64,000 nt of DNA from NCBI RefSeq assembly GCF_030764225.1, contig NZ_JASAXH010000005.1; one strand, written 5' to 3'. A model generated the notes under the pieces. That model made no database searches and had not been told where the DNA came from. It saw only the letters and a list, made by a program, of their open reading frames with translations. Of the stretch, positions 18,287 through 26,636 are shown one piece after another. This DNA is from Phocoenobacter atlanticus. GTDB lineage: Bacteria; Pseudomonadota; Gammaproteobacteria; Enterobacterales; Pasteurellaceae. The first letter of the stretch is position 1; every line of letters starts with the position of its first letter. Made by a program: the position numbers and the translations under genes.

Positions 18287-19297
18287 TTATAATAAATCTT
18301 TAGCTTTTAGATATTTTGTTACAGAGTCATAAACTTTCTGTGCATTTGGCGAACTTTTCGCAAATTTTTCCCATTGTGTTTTAGCAATAGCACGGAATTT
18401 TTTACGTTCTTCTGCTGACCAGTTATGAATCGTGATTTTTGGATTTTTCATTGCTTCTTTCACCGCTTCTTCATCTGCTTTTTTCAATGTTGAAGTAATA
18501 TCTATTGCAAAATCATTTACCGATTTAACTAATAATTCTTGTTGTTCTTTGGTCATCTCATCCCATTTTTTCTGACTAATAGAAACGTCAATTAAAGGTA
18601 AAGAGTGAAAACCTGGTTGAACAGGGTGTGGAGCAATATCATTCAAGCCATTTTTATGGTTTGTTGAGAATACGGTATAATCCGCTGCATCAATAACTCC
18701 TTTGCTTAATCCAGTAAAGACTTCTGAACCCGGTAAATTAACAGGTGCTGCACCTGCGGCTGCAAAAACTTGTTGAATTAAGCCTTCAGGTGCACGTAAT
18801 TTCAAACCTTTTAAGTCTGCTACACCATTAAGAGGTATTTTTGAAACAAAAGATTCTACACCTGTAGTTGATGCTCCAACAAATTTTACACCATAAGGTT
18901 TATATAATTCAGTCAGTAACTCATTACCACCACCATTATTCATATAATCAAGTAGTTGGGAAGTATCAGACCACGCTCCCACCATATTACCGAGTAAACC
19001 AAAGGCAGGATCTTTTCCTGAGAAATAACTTAATGCCGTTACGTGACCATCAATAATTCCCATTTTGATAGAATCTAAGGTTTCGGTGTGTTTTACAATA
19101 CTACCAACAGGTAATAGATCAATTTCAATTTGACCGTTAGAATCTTTTTTAAGTTTTTCCACCCATTTTTTCTGAATTTGGAAATTTTGGTCACCAGATG
19201 GATCTGATGATTGTATTTTTAATGTAAGTGCTGATGCTGATAATGCAGACAATGAAAATGCACCTGCAACTAAAAGAGAAACTAGCTTTTTGTTCAT
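18287..19297 (-). CDS. TRAP transporter substrate-binding protein (DctP family), probable gluconate binder
   Basis: A 336-residue periplasmic solute receptor. A signal peptide (about residues 1-24, cleavage after ALSASA) precedes the DctP fold, with the conserved APEGLIQQVFAAAGAAPVNLPGSEVFTGLSKGVIDAADY containing the carboxylate-binding Arg (LKGLKLRAP). GAGGG before the ATG at 19297 decides the start; the open frame extends 14 codons further without a good site. It is the first gene of the dctP-dctQ-dctM operon, whose promoter region holds a GntR-like operator and is shared with gluconokinase. Sugar-acid or gluconate specificity is inference from that regulation. Confidence 0.9.
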   Translation of the reverse strand: MNKKLVSLLVAGAFSLSALSASALTLKIQSSDPSGDQNFQIQKKWVEKLKKDSNGQIEIDLLPVGSIVKHTETLDSIKMGIIDGHVTALSYFSGKDPAFGLLGNMVGAWSDTSQLLDYMNNGGGNELLTELYKPYGVKFVGASTTGVESFVSKIPLNGVADLKGLKLRAPEGLIQQVFAAAGAAPVNLPGSEVFTGLSKGVIDAADYTVFSTNHKNGLNDIAPHPVQPGFHSLPLIDVSISQKKWDEMTKEQQELLVKSVNDFAIDITSTLKKADEEAVKEAMKNPKITIHNWSAEERKKFRAIAKTQWEKFAKSSPNAQKVYDSVTKYLKAKDLL

Positions 19298-19372
19298 AAG
19301 AATACCCTCAATGAAAGTAGTTAGAAAGAAAGTAAGCAATAATAATTCATTATCCTTACCTAAGATAACTAA

Positions 19373-19388
19373 AAGTTACCAGTAACAG
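19373..19388. promoter_or_regulatory. GntR-type operator 1 (TRAP operon side)
   Basis: AAGTTACCAGTAACAG is a near-palindrome (GTTACC/GGTAAC type) matching the E. coli GntR operator pattern ATGTTACCNGTAACAT at most positions. It lies about 75 bp upstream of the TRAP binding-protein start. A GntR homologue is encoded 700 bp away (20102-21100). Confidence 0.7.
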
Positions 19389-19418
19389 TAATTCGTTGCA
19401 AATGCTATTTTTGAAATT

Positions 19419-19434
19419 TGTGACATAGCTCACA
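19419..19434. promoter_or_regulatory. CRP binding site, TGTGA-N6-TCACA
   Basis: TGTGACATAGCTCACA is a perfect core CRP site with A/T-rich flanks (AAATT before, AATAA after). It sits between the two GntR-like operators in the divergent region, about 140 bp from gluconokinase and 120 bp from the TRAP binding-protein gene. It suggests that gluconate use is subject to catabolite control. Confidence 0.8.
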
Positions 19435-19513
19435 AATAAAGATTTTAATCGCAAAATCGCTTTAATTTTATTCAAAATTTTCTTTTTAAGATAATATTTT
19501 CCGTTTTTATGTC

Positions 19514-19529
19514 TTGTTACCGATAACAT
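19514..19529. promoter_or_regulatory. GntR-type operator 2 (gluconokinase side)
   Basis: TTGTTACCGATAACAT closely matches the E. coli GntR operator (ATGTTACCNGTAACAT) with dyad symmetry. It lies about 47 bp upstream of the gntK start, a position expected to overlap or follow the promoter. Confidence 0.75.
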
Positions 19530-19575
19530 AAAAAGGTAGAATATTTTCAGAATGTCTAATTCTAGGAGGTGAGTT

Positions 19576-20094
19576 GTGTCGAACATAGGGAAAAGTTTTG
19601 TTTTAATGGGGGTTTCTAGCACAGGTAAAACTAGTGTTGGAACTGCTGTTGCACGACAACTTGGCTTAAAGTTAATCGATGGTGATGATCTACACCCAAG
19701 AGCCAATATAATAAAAATGGGACAAGGTCAGCCGTTAAATGATCAAGATCGTGCTCCTTGGTTAGAGCGTATTCGAGATGCAGCTTTTAGTCTTGAGCAG
19801 AAATCAGAAAAGGGGATCATCATCTGTTCGGCATTAAAAAAACAGTATCGAGATTTAATTCGAGATGGTAATCAGAATGTAAAATTTATCTTCTTATCGG
19901 GTAGCTTTGATCTTATTTTGGAGAGAATGCAACAGAGGGAAGGACATTTTATGAAAACGGATATGCTAAAAAGCCAGTTTGCAACCTTAGAAGTACCACA
20001 AGCGGATGAAGATGATGTTTTTCATATTAGTATTGATTGTACATTTGAAGAAGTTGTTGAAAATTGTATTGCTCAGATAAAACCTCTGATTTAA
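19576..20094 (+). CDS. gntK: gluconokinase
   Basis: Phosphorylates gluconate to 6-phosphogluconate. A 172-residue P-loop kinase of the GntK family: Walker A GVSSTGKTS (residues 12-20), DGDDLHPRANIIKMGQGQPLND with the substrate-binding DDLHP, then WLERIRDAA, CSALKKQYRDLIR and the lid-region REGHFM. The start is GTG at 19576, chosen because a strong AGGAGGT lies five bases upstream (19564-19570) and the protein begins as family members do. It is divergent from the TRAP operon across a region with two GntR-type operators and a CRP site. It is convergent with gntR (7-bp gap). Confidence 0.95.
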   Translation: MSNIGKSFVLMGVSSTGKTSVGTAVARQLGLKLIDGDDLHPRANIIKMGQGQPLNDQDRAPWLERIRDAAFSLEQKSEKGIIICSALKKQYRDLIRDGNQNVKFIFLSGSFDLILERMQQREGHFMKTDMLKSQFATLEVPQADEDDVFHISIDCTFEEVVENCIAQIKPLI

Positions 20095-20101
20095 CAACTG
20101 G

Positions 20102-21100
20102 TTAAATGCTTTCTCCTAAATGAATACGATATCCTAAATTAATAATATGGCTTTGCTGGGGTTGGTTATTTAATCGTTCTAATAGCTGTGTCGCAGCTAC
20201 TTTTCCTATTTCCAAACGAGGTGTAATGACTGTTGCTAGCTGTGGCGTCATTGACTGACCGACATTGTGACCGTGAAATCCTGCAATAGCAATTTGTTCT
20301 GGTACTTTAATTCCTAAACGCTGACACTCAAATAATGCTCCAATAGCAAGGTCATCATTGGTACAAAATATACCATTAGTATCTGGATATTTTTCTAAAG
20401 TTTGATGTAACTGTTTTGCTCCAAGACTAAAAGAAGAAGATTCTTCAGTTGTAATACAATGTGGAGTTAACCCATATTTTTGCATTGCTTGTGTATAGCC
20501 TTGCATTTTTAGTTGGGTGCGTTTATCCATTCGAGCAGAGAAGTAAACAATCTGTTTATGTCCTCGATTTATCATTGTTTCTGTCATAGATTGTGCCGCA
20601 GCTACATTATCAAACCCAATTGCTTGATAAGAGCCAATTTCACTGCATTCCATAATTTCTATAATAGGAATATTTGCCACTTTAAGCATTTTCAAAGTAC
20701 GAGGGCTATGATGATTTTCAGACAAAATTAACGCATCCACATTATAAGAGAGCAAACTCTCAATACGTTGTTCTTCCTTTTTTATACTATAACCATAGTG
20801 AGCAAGCATTGTTTGATAGCCCGCAGGATCAGTGACTGTTTCAATGCCTTTGATTACATTAGCAAAAACTTGGTTGGTTAAAGAAGGCACCAGTACACCA
20901 ATAGCGTGACTTTTGGCATTGGAAAGAATATCAGGTGCACGATTTGGAATATAACCAAATTCCTCAAGTGCAGTAGCAATTTTTTGTTGAGTTGCCACCG
21001 CAACAGAGTTTGGATTTCGTAAATAACGGCTCACAGTCATCTTCGTAATGCCAAGATGAGAGGCAATGTCTTGTAATGTTGGGCGTTTATTTTTTATCAT
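20102..21100 (-). CDS. gntR: LacI-family gluconate operon repressor GntR
   Basis: A 332-residue repressor. The N-terminal LacI helix-turn-helix (TLQDIASHLGITKMTVSRYLRNP, residues about 8-30) and hinge GYIPNRAPDILSN are followed by a periplasmic-binding-protein-like sensor domain (TLQ to about 330) containing FCTNDDLAIGALFECQRLG. The resemblance to E. coli GntR is close across the length, including the segment SNAKSHAIGVLVPSLTNQVF. It probably binds the two operators at 19373 and 19514 and is relieved by gluconate. Its ATG overlaps the stop of the upstream mutarotase-like gene by one base (TAATG). Confidence 0.93.
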   Translation of the reverse strand: MIKNKRPTLQDIASHLGITKMTVSRYLRNPNSVAVATQQKIATALEEFGYIPNRAPDILSNAKSHAIGVLVPSLTNQVFANVIKGIETVTDPAGYQTMLAHYGYSIKKEEQRIESLLSYNVDALILSENHHSPRTLKMLKVANIPIIEIMECSEIGSYQAIGFDNVAAAQSMTETMINRGHKQIVYFSARMDKRTQLKMQGYTQAMQKYGLTPHCITTEESSSFSLGAKQLHQTLEKYPDTNGIFCTNDDLAIGALFECQRLGIKVPEQIAIAGFHGHNVGQSMTPQLATVITPRLEIGKVAATQLLERLNNQPQQSHIINLGYRIHLGESI

Positions 21101-21927
21101 TATTCATCTACTACTTTAATTGTCACTGAAACTTGATCACCTTGTGAGAGTGGTTTATCAAGACGAGCGGTTTCAACACATACCATTGTTTTATACCCTT
21201 GCTTACTCATACCACTGGTTGCTTTATGCCAAGGATTCCAAAATACCGTATTACTTGCATTATTATGCGTAATCTCAATTTTACGCTGATAAGTTGGATC
21301 AGTAATATGCTGTGTTGCAGGAGAGACAATTTTATAAATACAATCAACATTTTCTGTAATTTGACGTGGCGAAGGGACTTGTTCAGGTTGTTGAGTCAGA
21401 GAATTGAAACATTGTGTAGGTAAACCCGTTACTGAAATATTATTAATATCTGCAATATTAAAATAACTGTGTAATGCAACTTCAGCTTGCTCATTGCCAT
21501 AATGTTTAAAGGTAATCTCACAAATATCGGAGAATATCATTGTTATTTTAGCTTCGATAATATCATCATCAGAAAAAAGGGAAAATTCAAGTTTTGCCTT
21601 TTCTTCATTAATGTCATAGCCACTTAATTGCCATAATGAAATACGAGCATAACCGTGTGAGGGCGATTGCTTACCACCAAACCAAGGATAACAAATAGGG
21701 ATGCCACCACGAATTGCAGTACCCAATTTAAAAGGTTCTATATCACTTAACCAAAGCACATTTTGAGCAGTATCTTTTGGTTGCCAGCTTAATAAATGAG
21801 CCCCTTGCAATGAAATAAATGCGTGCCCCAGCTTGTGTTTTAATACAATGATGGGAATTTCATTACACTGCTGAAGGCTAAGTTCAGGTGTTATCTGTTT
21901 AATAAAATTAAGTTGAGGGTTTAACAC
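21100..21927 (-). CDS. D-hexose-6-phosphate mutarotase family protein (YeaD-like)
   Basis: A 275-residue aldose-1-epimerase-fold protein: HKLGHAFISLQGAHLLSWQP near the N-terminus, GTAIRGGIPICYPWFG in the middle, the catalytic-type ALHSYFNIADI, and FWNPWHKATSGMSKQGYKTMVCVETA near the end. This matches the glucose-6-phosphate 1-epimerase (YeaD) subgroup, which interconverts hexose-phosphate anomers. It heads a two-gene operon with gntR (one-base overlap), suggesting a link to sugar or sugar-acid metabolism. Confidence 0.85.
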   Translation of the reverse strand: MLNPQLNFIKQITPELSLQQCNEIPIIVLKHKLGHAFISLQGAHLLSWQPKDTAQNVLWLSDIEPFKLGTAIRGGIPICYPWFGGKQSPSHGYARISLWQLSGYDINEEKAKLEFSLFSDDDIIEAKITMIFSDICEITFKHYGNEQAEVALHSYFNIADINNISVTGLPTQCFNSLTQQPEQVPSPRQITENVDCIYKIVSPATQHITDPTYQRKIEITHNNASNTVFWNPWHKATSGMSKQGYKTMVCVETARLDKPLSQGDQVSVTIKVVDE

Positions 21928-21973
21928 GTTGTTTGTCCTTCTTTTTTAATTTGCAAATTTTTGAAGCCCCAAG

Positions 21974-22120
21974 CCCCCCCTCCTCGCCTCCCCCCGCAAG
22001 CGGAGGGAGGAATGAATACATTAAAAATTTTCCTCCCCCAAGCGGAGGAGTGAGTATATACTGTGTATACACCACTAAAAATTTCCCTCCCCTGCTTGCG
22101 GGGGAGGGTTAGGGTGGGGG
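21974..22120. repeat. REP/BIME-like palindromes, copy 2 (three modules, enters pgeF)
   Basis: Three palindromic modules: 21974-22013 (CCTCCCCCCGCAAGCGGAGG), a shortened middle one near 22031-22053 (CCTCCCCCAAGCGGAGGAG), and an inverted one 22083-22120 (CCCTCCCCTGCTTGCGGGGG). The third overlaps the 3' end of pgeF and encodes its extra C-terminal residues. Confidence 0.85.
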
Positions 22121-22860
22121 CAAATCCAAATAAGCGTTGCTATTCTACCTGTTTTCCCATCACGGCGATAAGAGAAAAATTTATCTTTTTCTGTATAGGT
22201 ACAATGCTCTCCACCTGAAATTTGAGTAATACCTAATTTATTTAAACGCTGAGTCGCAAGTTTATACAGATCACCATAGTATTTTTCTTTTTCACTTGGG
22301 TCATTTTTAAAACATTGAATAGCATTAGGATCTATATCACAAAATTGTTCCACCACGTCTTTACCTACTTGAAAGGCTTTTTGACTAATGGCAGGAGCGA
22401 GCCAAACATTTATTTCTGAAGTAGGGCTGTGAAATTTTTTTACGGTTTCTTCTAAAATACCATCACATAATCCTCGCCATCCTGCGTGAGTGGCAGCCAC
22501 TTCTGTCCCCTCTTTATTACAAAATAGTACAGGTAAACAATCAGCTGTCATTACAAGGCATACTTGATTAGGTTGATTGGTATAGACTGCATCTGCTTCT
22601 AAATTATTGTCTGAGTAGGGGAGTGTGATTACTCGAGTGCTGTGAGTTTGAGTTAAATAAAGAGGAGAATTTGGTAAATTTTGTGCAATAACTAACCGCT
22701 TGCGATTATTGGCTACGGCAATAGGATTGTCTCCTACGTGATCCCCTAAATTTAAGCTATCAAAAGGGAAAAGGCTTTCGCCACCTTGTCGCAAGGTAGT
22801 GAAAGCCTTAATGTGTTTAGGTATATTCCAACTAGGTTGGATCACACGAATATCAGTCAT
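22075..22860 (-). CDS. pgeF: peptidoglycan editing factor / purine nucleoside phosphorylase PgeF (YfiH, LACC1 family)
   Basis: Multicopper-oxidase-like fold enzyme, formerly laccase domain YfiH, reported to act as a purine nucleoside phosphorylase/adenosine deaminase and to edit peptidoglycan precursors. The metal site is visible: TQTHST, MTADCLPVLF and AATHAGWRGL, together giving the His-Cys-His set. Family members normally end at about RIATLIWI. Here the frame continues with CPHPNPPPQAGEGNF, encoded by the GC-rich repeat module at 22083-22120. The protein therefore has a repeat-derived tail of about 15 residues. Its ATG overlaps the ridA stop by one base. Confidence 0.93.
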   Translation of the reverse strand: MTDIRVIQPSWNIPKHIKAFTTLRQGGESLFPFDSLNLGDHVGDNPIAVANNRKRLVIAQNLPNSPLYLTQTHSTRVITLPYSDNNLEADAVYTNQPNQVCLVMTADCLPVLFCNKEGTEVAATHAGWRGLCDGILEETVKKFHSPTSEINVWLAPAISQKAFQVGKDVVEQFCDIDPNAIQCFKNDPSEKEKYYGDLYKLATQRLNKLGITQISGGEHCTYTEKDKFFSYRRDGKTGRIATLIWICPHPNPPPQAGEGNF

Positions 22861-23249
22861 TATTTTCTAACGGCAATCGCTTCAATTTCAATACCTGCAT
22901 CTTTTGGTAAACGAGCCACTTCCACACAAGAGCGAGCAGGGAATTGTGGATGATTATTTTCTTCAAAGAAAGCATCATATTCAGCATTTACTGCAGCAAA
23001 ATCATTTAAATCTTTTACAAAAATAGTGGTTTTCACAATATCAGCAACCGTTAAGCCCGCTTGTTCGATAATTGCTTTCACATTTTCAAGAGATTGACGT
23101 GCTTGTTTTACGATATCAGCGGGGAATTCGCCTGTTGCAGGATCAATAGGAAGCTGACCAGAAGTAATGATCATATTGCCTAAATCTACTGCTTGTACAT
23201 AAGGACCGATTGCAGCAGGTGCTTTTTCAGTATGGATAAATTGAGTCAT
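22860..23249 (-). CDS. ridA: 2-iminobutanoate/2-iminopropanoate deaminase
   Basis: A 129-residue YjgF/YER057c/UK114-family enzyme that hydrolyses reactive enamine/imine intermediates from PLP-dependent dehydratases. Family features are IGPYVQAVDLGNMIITSGQLPIDP near the N-terminus and FPARSCVEVARLPKDAGIEIEAIAV at the C-terminus, with the substrate-binding Arg. AAGGAG precedes the ATG at 23249. It is coupled to pgeF downstream (TAATG). Confidence 0.96.
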   Translation of the reverse strand: MTQFIHTEKAPAAIGPYVQAVDLGNMIITSGQLPIDPATGEFPADIVKQARQSLENVKAIIEQAGLTVADIVKTTIFVKDLNDFAAVNAEYDAFFEENNHPQFPARSCVEVARLPKDAGIEIEAIAVRK

Positions 23250-23291
23250 TAGAATTCTCCTTAGTATAAATAATTTTTAATAATTAATGTG

Positions 23292-24092
23292 TTAAACATG
23301 GGACTTACAAGGTGGCAGTGTTCCAATAATTTCGAATAGTTTATCACCATCCTTAAAGAAAACATAACCGCCATTTTTCATTTCTGTCCAATTTTCATTT
23401 TTGGTTAACGGTTGAGTAGTAATAACAGTAACTTTATCTTTTTCTGTTGTATATTGACTAAAATCAATCACAACATCATCTTCACGAAATACTTTACAAA
23501 ATGGATATTTACGTGTCACATAATGTAATTTTGTGGCACAGCGAGCAATCATCCATTCACCATTAGAAAGAATAAAATTAAATACCCCTTTTTCTGCAAT
23601 TTTTTCAGAAATCTCGACAACAGCATTAAAGATTTCCATTTCGGATGGTTTGTTAGGAAAGCGTTTTTTTAGTGCAGCAACCATACAACAAAAAGCACGT
23701 TCAGAGTCTGTTGTTCCAATAGGTTGGTAATGATTGTTTACACATACTTCTAAATTTTCTACTGTACCATTATGTGCAAATACCCAATTTTCACCCCAAA
23801 TTTCACGAATAAAAGGGTGAGTGTTTTCAATATTTACTGCGCCTTCTGTTGCTTGACGAATATGTGCAATAACATTAAAGGATTTAATTCGATAATTTTT
23901 GACGACATCTCCAAGAGGTGAAAAAGCCGCAGGTTGATTATCTCTAAATACACGGACTCCTTTTCCTTCAAAAAAAGCAATACCAAAACCATCTGAATGT
24001 TTATCAGTTATACCTGCTCGCAGTCTAAATCCTTCAAAAGAGAATGAAATATCTGTTGGGCTGTTACAGTTCATTCCTAATAATTGACACAT
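23292..24092 (-). CDS. class II glutamine amidotransferase (YafJ-like)
   Basis: A 266-residue N-terminal-nucleophile amidotransferase. Cys2 (MCQLLGMNCN) becomes the catalytic N-terminal Cys after Met removal. The family segments FGIAFFEGKGVRVFRD, HIRQATEGAVNIENTHPF and WVFAHNGTVEN form the glutaminase site. It resembles E. coli YafJ, a GATase without a fused synthetase domain and of unknown acceptor. The length matches. It is 42 bp upstream of ridA in the same direction. Confidence 0.88.
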   Translation of the reverse strand: MCQLLGMNCNSPTDISFSFEGFRLRAGITDKHSDGFGIAFFEGKGVRVFRDNQPAAFSPLGDVVKNYRIKSFNVIAHIRQATEGAVNIENTHPFIREIWGENWVFAHNGTVENLEVCVNNHYQPIGTTDSERAFCCMVAALKKRFPNKPSEMEIFNAVVEISEKIAEKGVFNFILSNGEWMIARCATKLHYVTRKYPFCKVFREDDVVIDFSQYTTEKDKVTVITTQPLTKNENWTEMKNGGYVFFKDGDKLFEIIGTLPPCKSHV

Positions 24093-24155
24093 TTATTGTT
24101 TCCATTGATTAAAAATTTATTTTTATTATATGAAAGCATTATACAACAGGAATAA

Positions 24156-24650
24156 TTAAACATTAATCATTAATTTCAATGCTTTTCGACAATTTTTACA
24201 AATATAACGTCGTCCTTTTTGTTGTATCGCATTATGGCGTTTTATGGTTAATAAATGAGTTTGGCAGTCACACTTATATTGAAAATTTTGTCTAACTGAT
24301 CCCAATTCAAATTGATGGCACGTTTCAGCTGGTACACCAAAAACCTGTTCCATTAAGGCTTGCCACTCTTTGCCGTGTGGTTTTACTTTGCCGAATTGCT
24401 GATAAACAATAATGTGAGCGAGTTCGTGTGGCACGACATTTTTGATAAATTCATCGCTGTTTTCTTGCAACAAAATCGGATTAAAGCGAATTTCATTGCG
24501 TTGCAAATAGGCTACGCCTGCCTTTGCACCACGCACATTATAATTCACTTTTGGTGTAATAAATTCTTTCTCAAAATACGTATTCGCTAAGACAAGGGTT
24601 TGCTTTAATTTACGCTGAACTTGTATTTTTAATATTCGCAATTCTGTCAT
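24156..24650 (-). CDS. sprT: SprT-family zinc metalloprotease-like protein
   Basis: A 164-residue SprT/Spartan-like protein. The metal-binding HELAHIIVYQQFG gives the HExxH motif (about residues 92-96). The C-terminal zinc ribbon has CDC in YKCDCQTHLL and CKNC in YICKNCRKAL. A preceding stretch RGAKAGVAYLQRNEIRFNP is characteristic. E. coli SprT has no firmly assigned substrate; eukaryotic relatives cut DNA-protein crosslinks. A possible 35-codon frame ends 3 bp upstream of its start. Confidence 0.92.
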   Translation of the reverse strand: MTELRILKIQVQRKLKQTLVLANTYFEKEFITPKVNYNVRGAKAGVAYLQRNEIRFNPILLQENSDEFIKNVVPHELAHIIVYQQFGKVKPHGKEWQALMEQVFGVPAETCHQFELGSVRQNFQYKCDCQTHLLTIKRHNAIQQKGRRYICKNCRKALKLMINV

Positions 24651-24653
24651 TAT

Positions 24654-24761
24654 TTAATTGCTATTTATACAAGTAGCCAGTAATTGCTTTGCTTCTGTTG
24701 TTAGGCTTTTTTCTCGTTGCCACTTATGAGAAAATGTGCGAATTTTTTGATGTTGTTTCAA
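24654..24761 (-). CDS. possible small protein upstream of sprT (35 aa, TTG start)
   Basis: A short frame starting TTG at 24761 and ending TAA at 24654, three bases before the sprT ATG, with AGGAA at 24771-24775 as a possible ribosome-binding site. It would encode a basic peptide beginning MKQHQKIRTFSHKWQREK and ending LLATCINSN. No homologue is recognised. It may be a translated leader, a fragment of a longer lost gene, or chance. The rest of the gap up to the next repeat (24762-24839) shows nothing else. Confidence 0.3.
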   Translation of the reverse strand: MKQHQKIRTFSHKWQREKSLTTEAKQLLATCINSN

Positions 24762-24839
24762 TATTTTATATTCCTATGTTTAGGTTATTTACAGGGTGCT
24801 GTAAACTTTTATCTATTGATTTTTTTAATTAATAGTTAG

Positions 24840-24935
24840 CCCCCACCCTAACCCTCCCCCGCAAGCGGAGGAGGGAATTTTTAGCTTATTTAACCATTCC
24901 TCCCTCCGCTTGCGGGGGGAGGAGTGGAGGGGGGG
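24840..24935. repeat. REP/BIME-like paired palindrome, copy 3
   Basis: Arms CCCCACCCTAACCCTCCCCC plus GCAAGCGGAGGAGGGAATTTTTAG on the left and CATTCCTCCCTCCGCTTGCG plus GGGGGAGGAGTGGAGG on the right, mutually inverted. It fills much of the gap between sprT and the HI0933-like gene. Confidence 0.9.
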
Positions 24936-24962
24936 CCTCAAGATTATTATATTACAATAAAT

Positions 24963-26156
24963 TTAATCCCCTAAAATCCCTTTCGCACAGACAAAAGCCG
25001 ATGACCACGCCCATTGAAAATTATAGCCCCCAAGCCAACCTGTGACATCAAGCACTTCGCCGATAAAATAAAGCCCTTTCGTTTGTTTGGTTTCCATTGT
25101 TTTTGAAGAGATAAAATCGGTATCTACGCCCCCTTTGGTGACTTCGGCGGTGCGATAACCTTCCGTTCCATTTGGGACAAATTGCCAATGGTGGATAAAT
25201 TGCTCTAAGTGAGTTAATTCGACTTTACTTAAATCGGCAATAATTTTTTCTTTTAATAATTTTTGTTCAAACCATAATTCAACTAATTTTTTAGGAAGAT
25301 GTCGACATAACACGCTTTTTAACTGTAATTTAGGCGAAGATTGACGAAGTTCATTCAAGACGTCAATGATAGACGCTGTCGGTAATAAATCAATTTCAAC
25401 ACTGTCCCCCAATTCCCAATAATTTGAGATTTGTAGCATTGCAGGACCTGACAATCCACGATGTGTAAAGAGCATTTGATTTGAAAAAGATTGCTCACCA
25501 CAAGTCACGGTGACTGGCAATGCGATCCCCGAAAGAGCAACCAATATTTTATCTTTTTCTTTATAAGTGAAAGGCACAAGGCTTGCTCGTGGTGGCAATA
25601 CAGGGATATTAAATTGCTCCGCGATTTGATAACCAAAAGGTGTCGACCCAAGGGCTGGCATTGAAAGTCCACCTGTTGCAATCACTACATTTTCTGTTTG
25701 ATAAGTTCCACTAGCGGTATGAATATGATAAAAATTTGCAAATTTTTCAATTAATGTTACCGCTTGTCTAAGCTGAATATCCACTTTGCCACTTTTATCG
25801 CATTCGGCTTTCAACATCGCTACGATCTGCTCTGCACCCTCATCACAGAAAAGTTGACCTAACTCTTTTTCGTGATAGGCAATGCCGTAGCTTGCCACCA
25901 TTGAGATAAAATCCCATTGCGTATAGCGAGCAAGGGCTGATTTCACAAAGTGGGGATTTTTGCACAGATAATGGTGCGGTGAAATTTCCATATTGGTAAA
26001 ATTACAATTTCCACCACCAGACATTAAAATTTTGCGACCTAGTTTTTTACCGTTGTCTAGCACAACAACGGATTTGCCACCTTGCCCTAACTGACTTGCA
26101 CAAAAAAGCCCTGCTGCACCTGCACCGATAATGACGACATCAACATTTTTCATCAA
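24963..26156 (-). CDS. HI0933-like NAD(P)/FAD-dependent oxidoreductase (YhiN/BaiN family)
   Basis: A 397-residue flavoprotein. The N-terminal dinucleotide-binding motif DVVIIGAGAAGLFCASQLG (residues about 5-23) and KLGRKILMSGGGNCNFTN are diagnostic of the HI0933 family. FTHRGLSGPAMLQIS lies in the middle, and a C-terminal GLYFIGEVLDVTGWLGGYNFQWAWSS binds FAD. The biological substrate of the family is not established. The stop of trmL upstream touches its start, so the two are probably co-transcribed. Confidence 0.92.
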   Translation of the reverse strand: MMKNVDVVIIGAGAAGLFCASQLGQGGKSVVVLDNGKKLGRKILMSGGGNCNFTNMEISPHHYLCKNPHFVKSALARYTQWDFISMVASYGIAYHEKELGQLFCDEGAEQIVAMLKAECDKSGKVDIQLRQAVTLIEKFANFYHIHTASGTYQTENVVIATGGLSMPALGSTPFGYQIAEQFNIPVLPPRASLVPFTYKEKDKILVALSGIALPVTVTCGEQSFSNQMLFTHRGLSGPAMLQISNYWELGDSVEIDLLPTASIIDVLNELRQSSPKLQLKSVLCRHLPKKLVELWFEQKLLKEKIIADLSKVELTHLEQFIHHWQFVPNGTEGYRTAEVTKGGVDTDFISSKTMETKQTKGLYFIGEVLDVTGWLGGYNFQWAWSSAFVCAKGILGD

Positions 26157-26636
26157 TTAAATATCCTGTTTTGGAACACAGTTCTGATAGCCAAATTGTC
26201 GCCACGCTTCATAAACCACCACAGCAACAGAATTGGATAAATTCATACTGCGACTGTCTTTACACATCGGAATACGGATTTTTTGGCTCATTGGTAAGCT
26301 GTCTAAAATTATTTTTGGAATGCCACGACTTTCAGGTCCAAACATCAAAAAATCACCCAATTCATAATTTACTTCGCTATGATTAGGTTCACCTTTGGTG
26401 GTTAAAGCAAATAAACGTTTAGGTTTAGCTCGTGCCATAAAGTCATCAAAGGAAATATATCTTTGAATATCTACAAATTCCCGATAATCCAATCCACTAC
26501 GGCGTAATTTTTTATCATCCCACGTAAAACCAAAGGGTTCGATCATATGTAAACGAAAGCCACAGTTGGCACATAAACGGATAATATTACCACTGTTTTG
26601 TGGAATTTCAGGTTCAAATAAAACGATATCTAACAT
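26157..26636 (-). CDS. trmL: tRNA (cytidine/uridine-34-2'-O)-methyltransferase
   Basis: A 159-residue SPOUT-class methyltransferase that modifies the wobble base of tRNA-Leu isoacceptors. The family signatures are VLFEPEIPQNSGNIIRLCANCG, MFGPESRGIPKIIL (SAM-binding knot loop) and RIPMCKDSRSMNLSNSVAVVVYEAWRQ. The length is typical. Its start overlaps the end of murE by 7 bp, an unusual neighbour because murF normally follows murE. Confidence 0.96.
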   Translation of the reverse strand: MLDIVLFEPEIPQNSGNIIRLCANCGFRLHMIEPFGFTWDDKKLRRSGLDYREFVDIQRYISFDDFMARAKPKRLFALTTKGEPNHSEVNYELGDFLMFGPESRGIPKIILDSLPMSQKIRIPMCKDSRSMNLSNSVAVVVYEAWRQFGYQNCVPKQDI

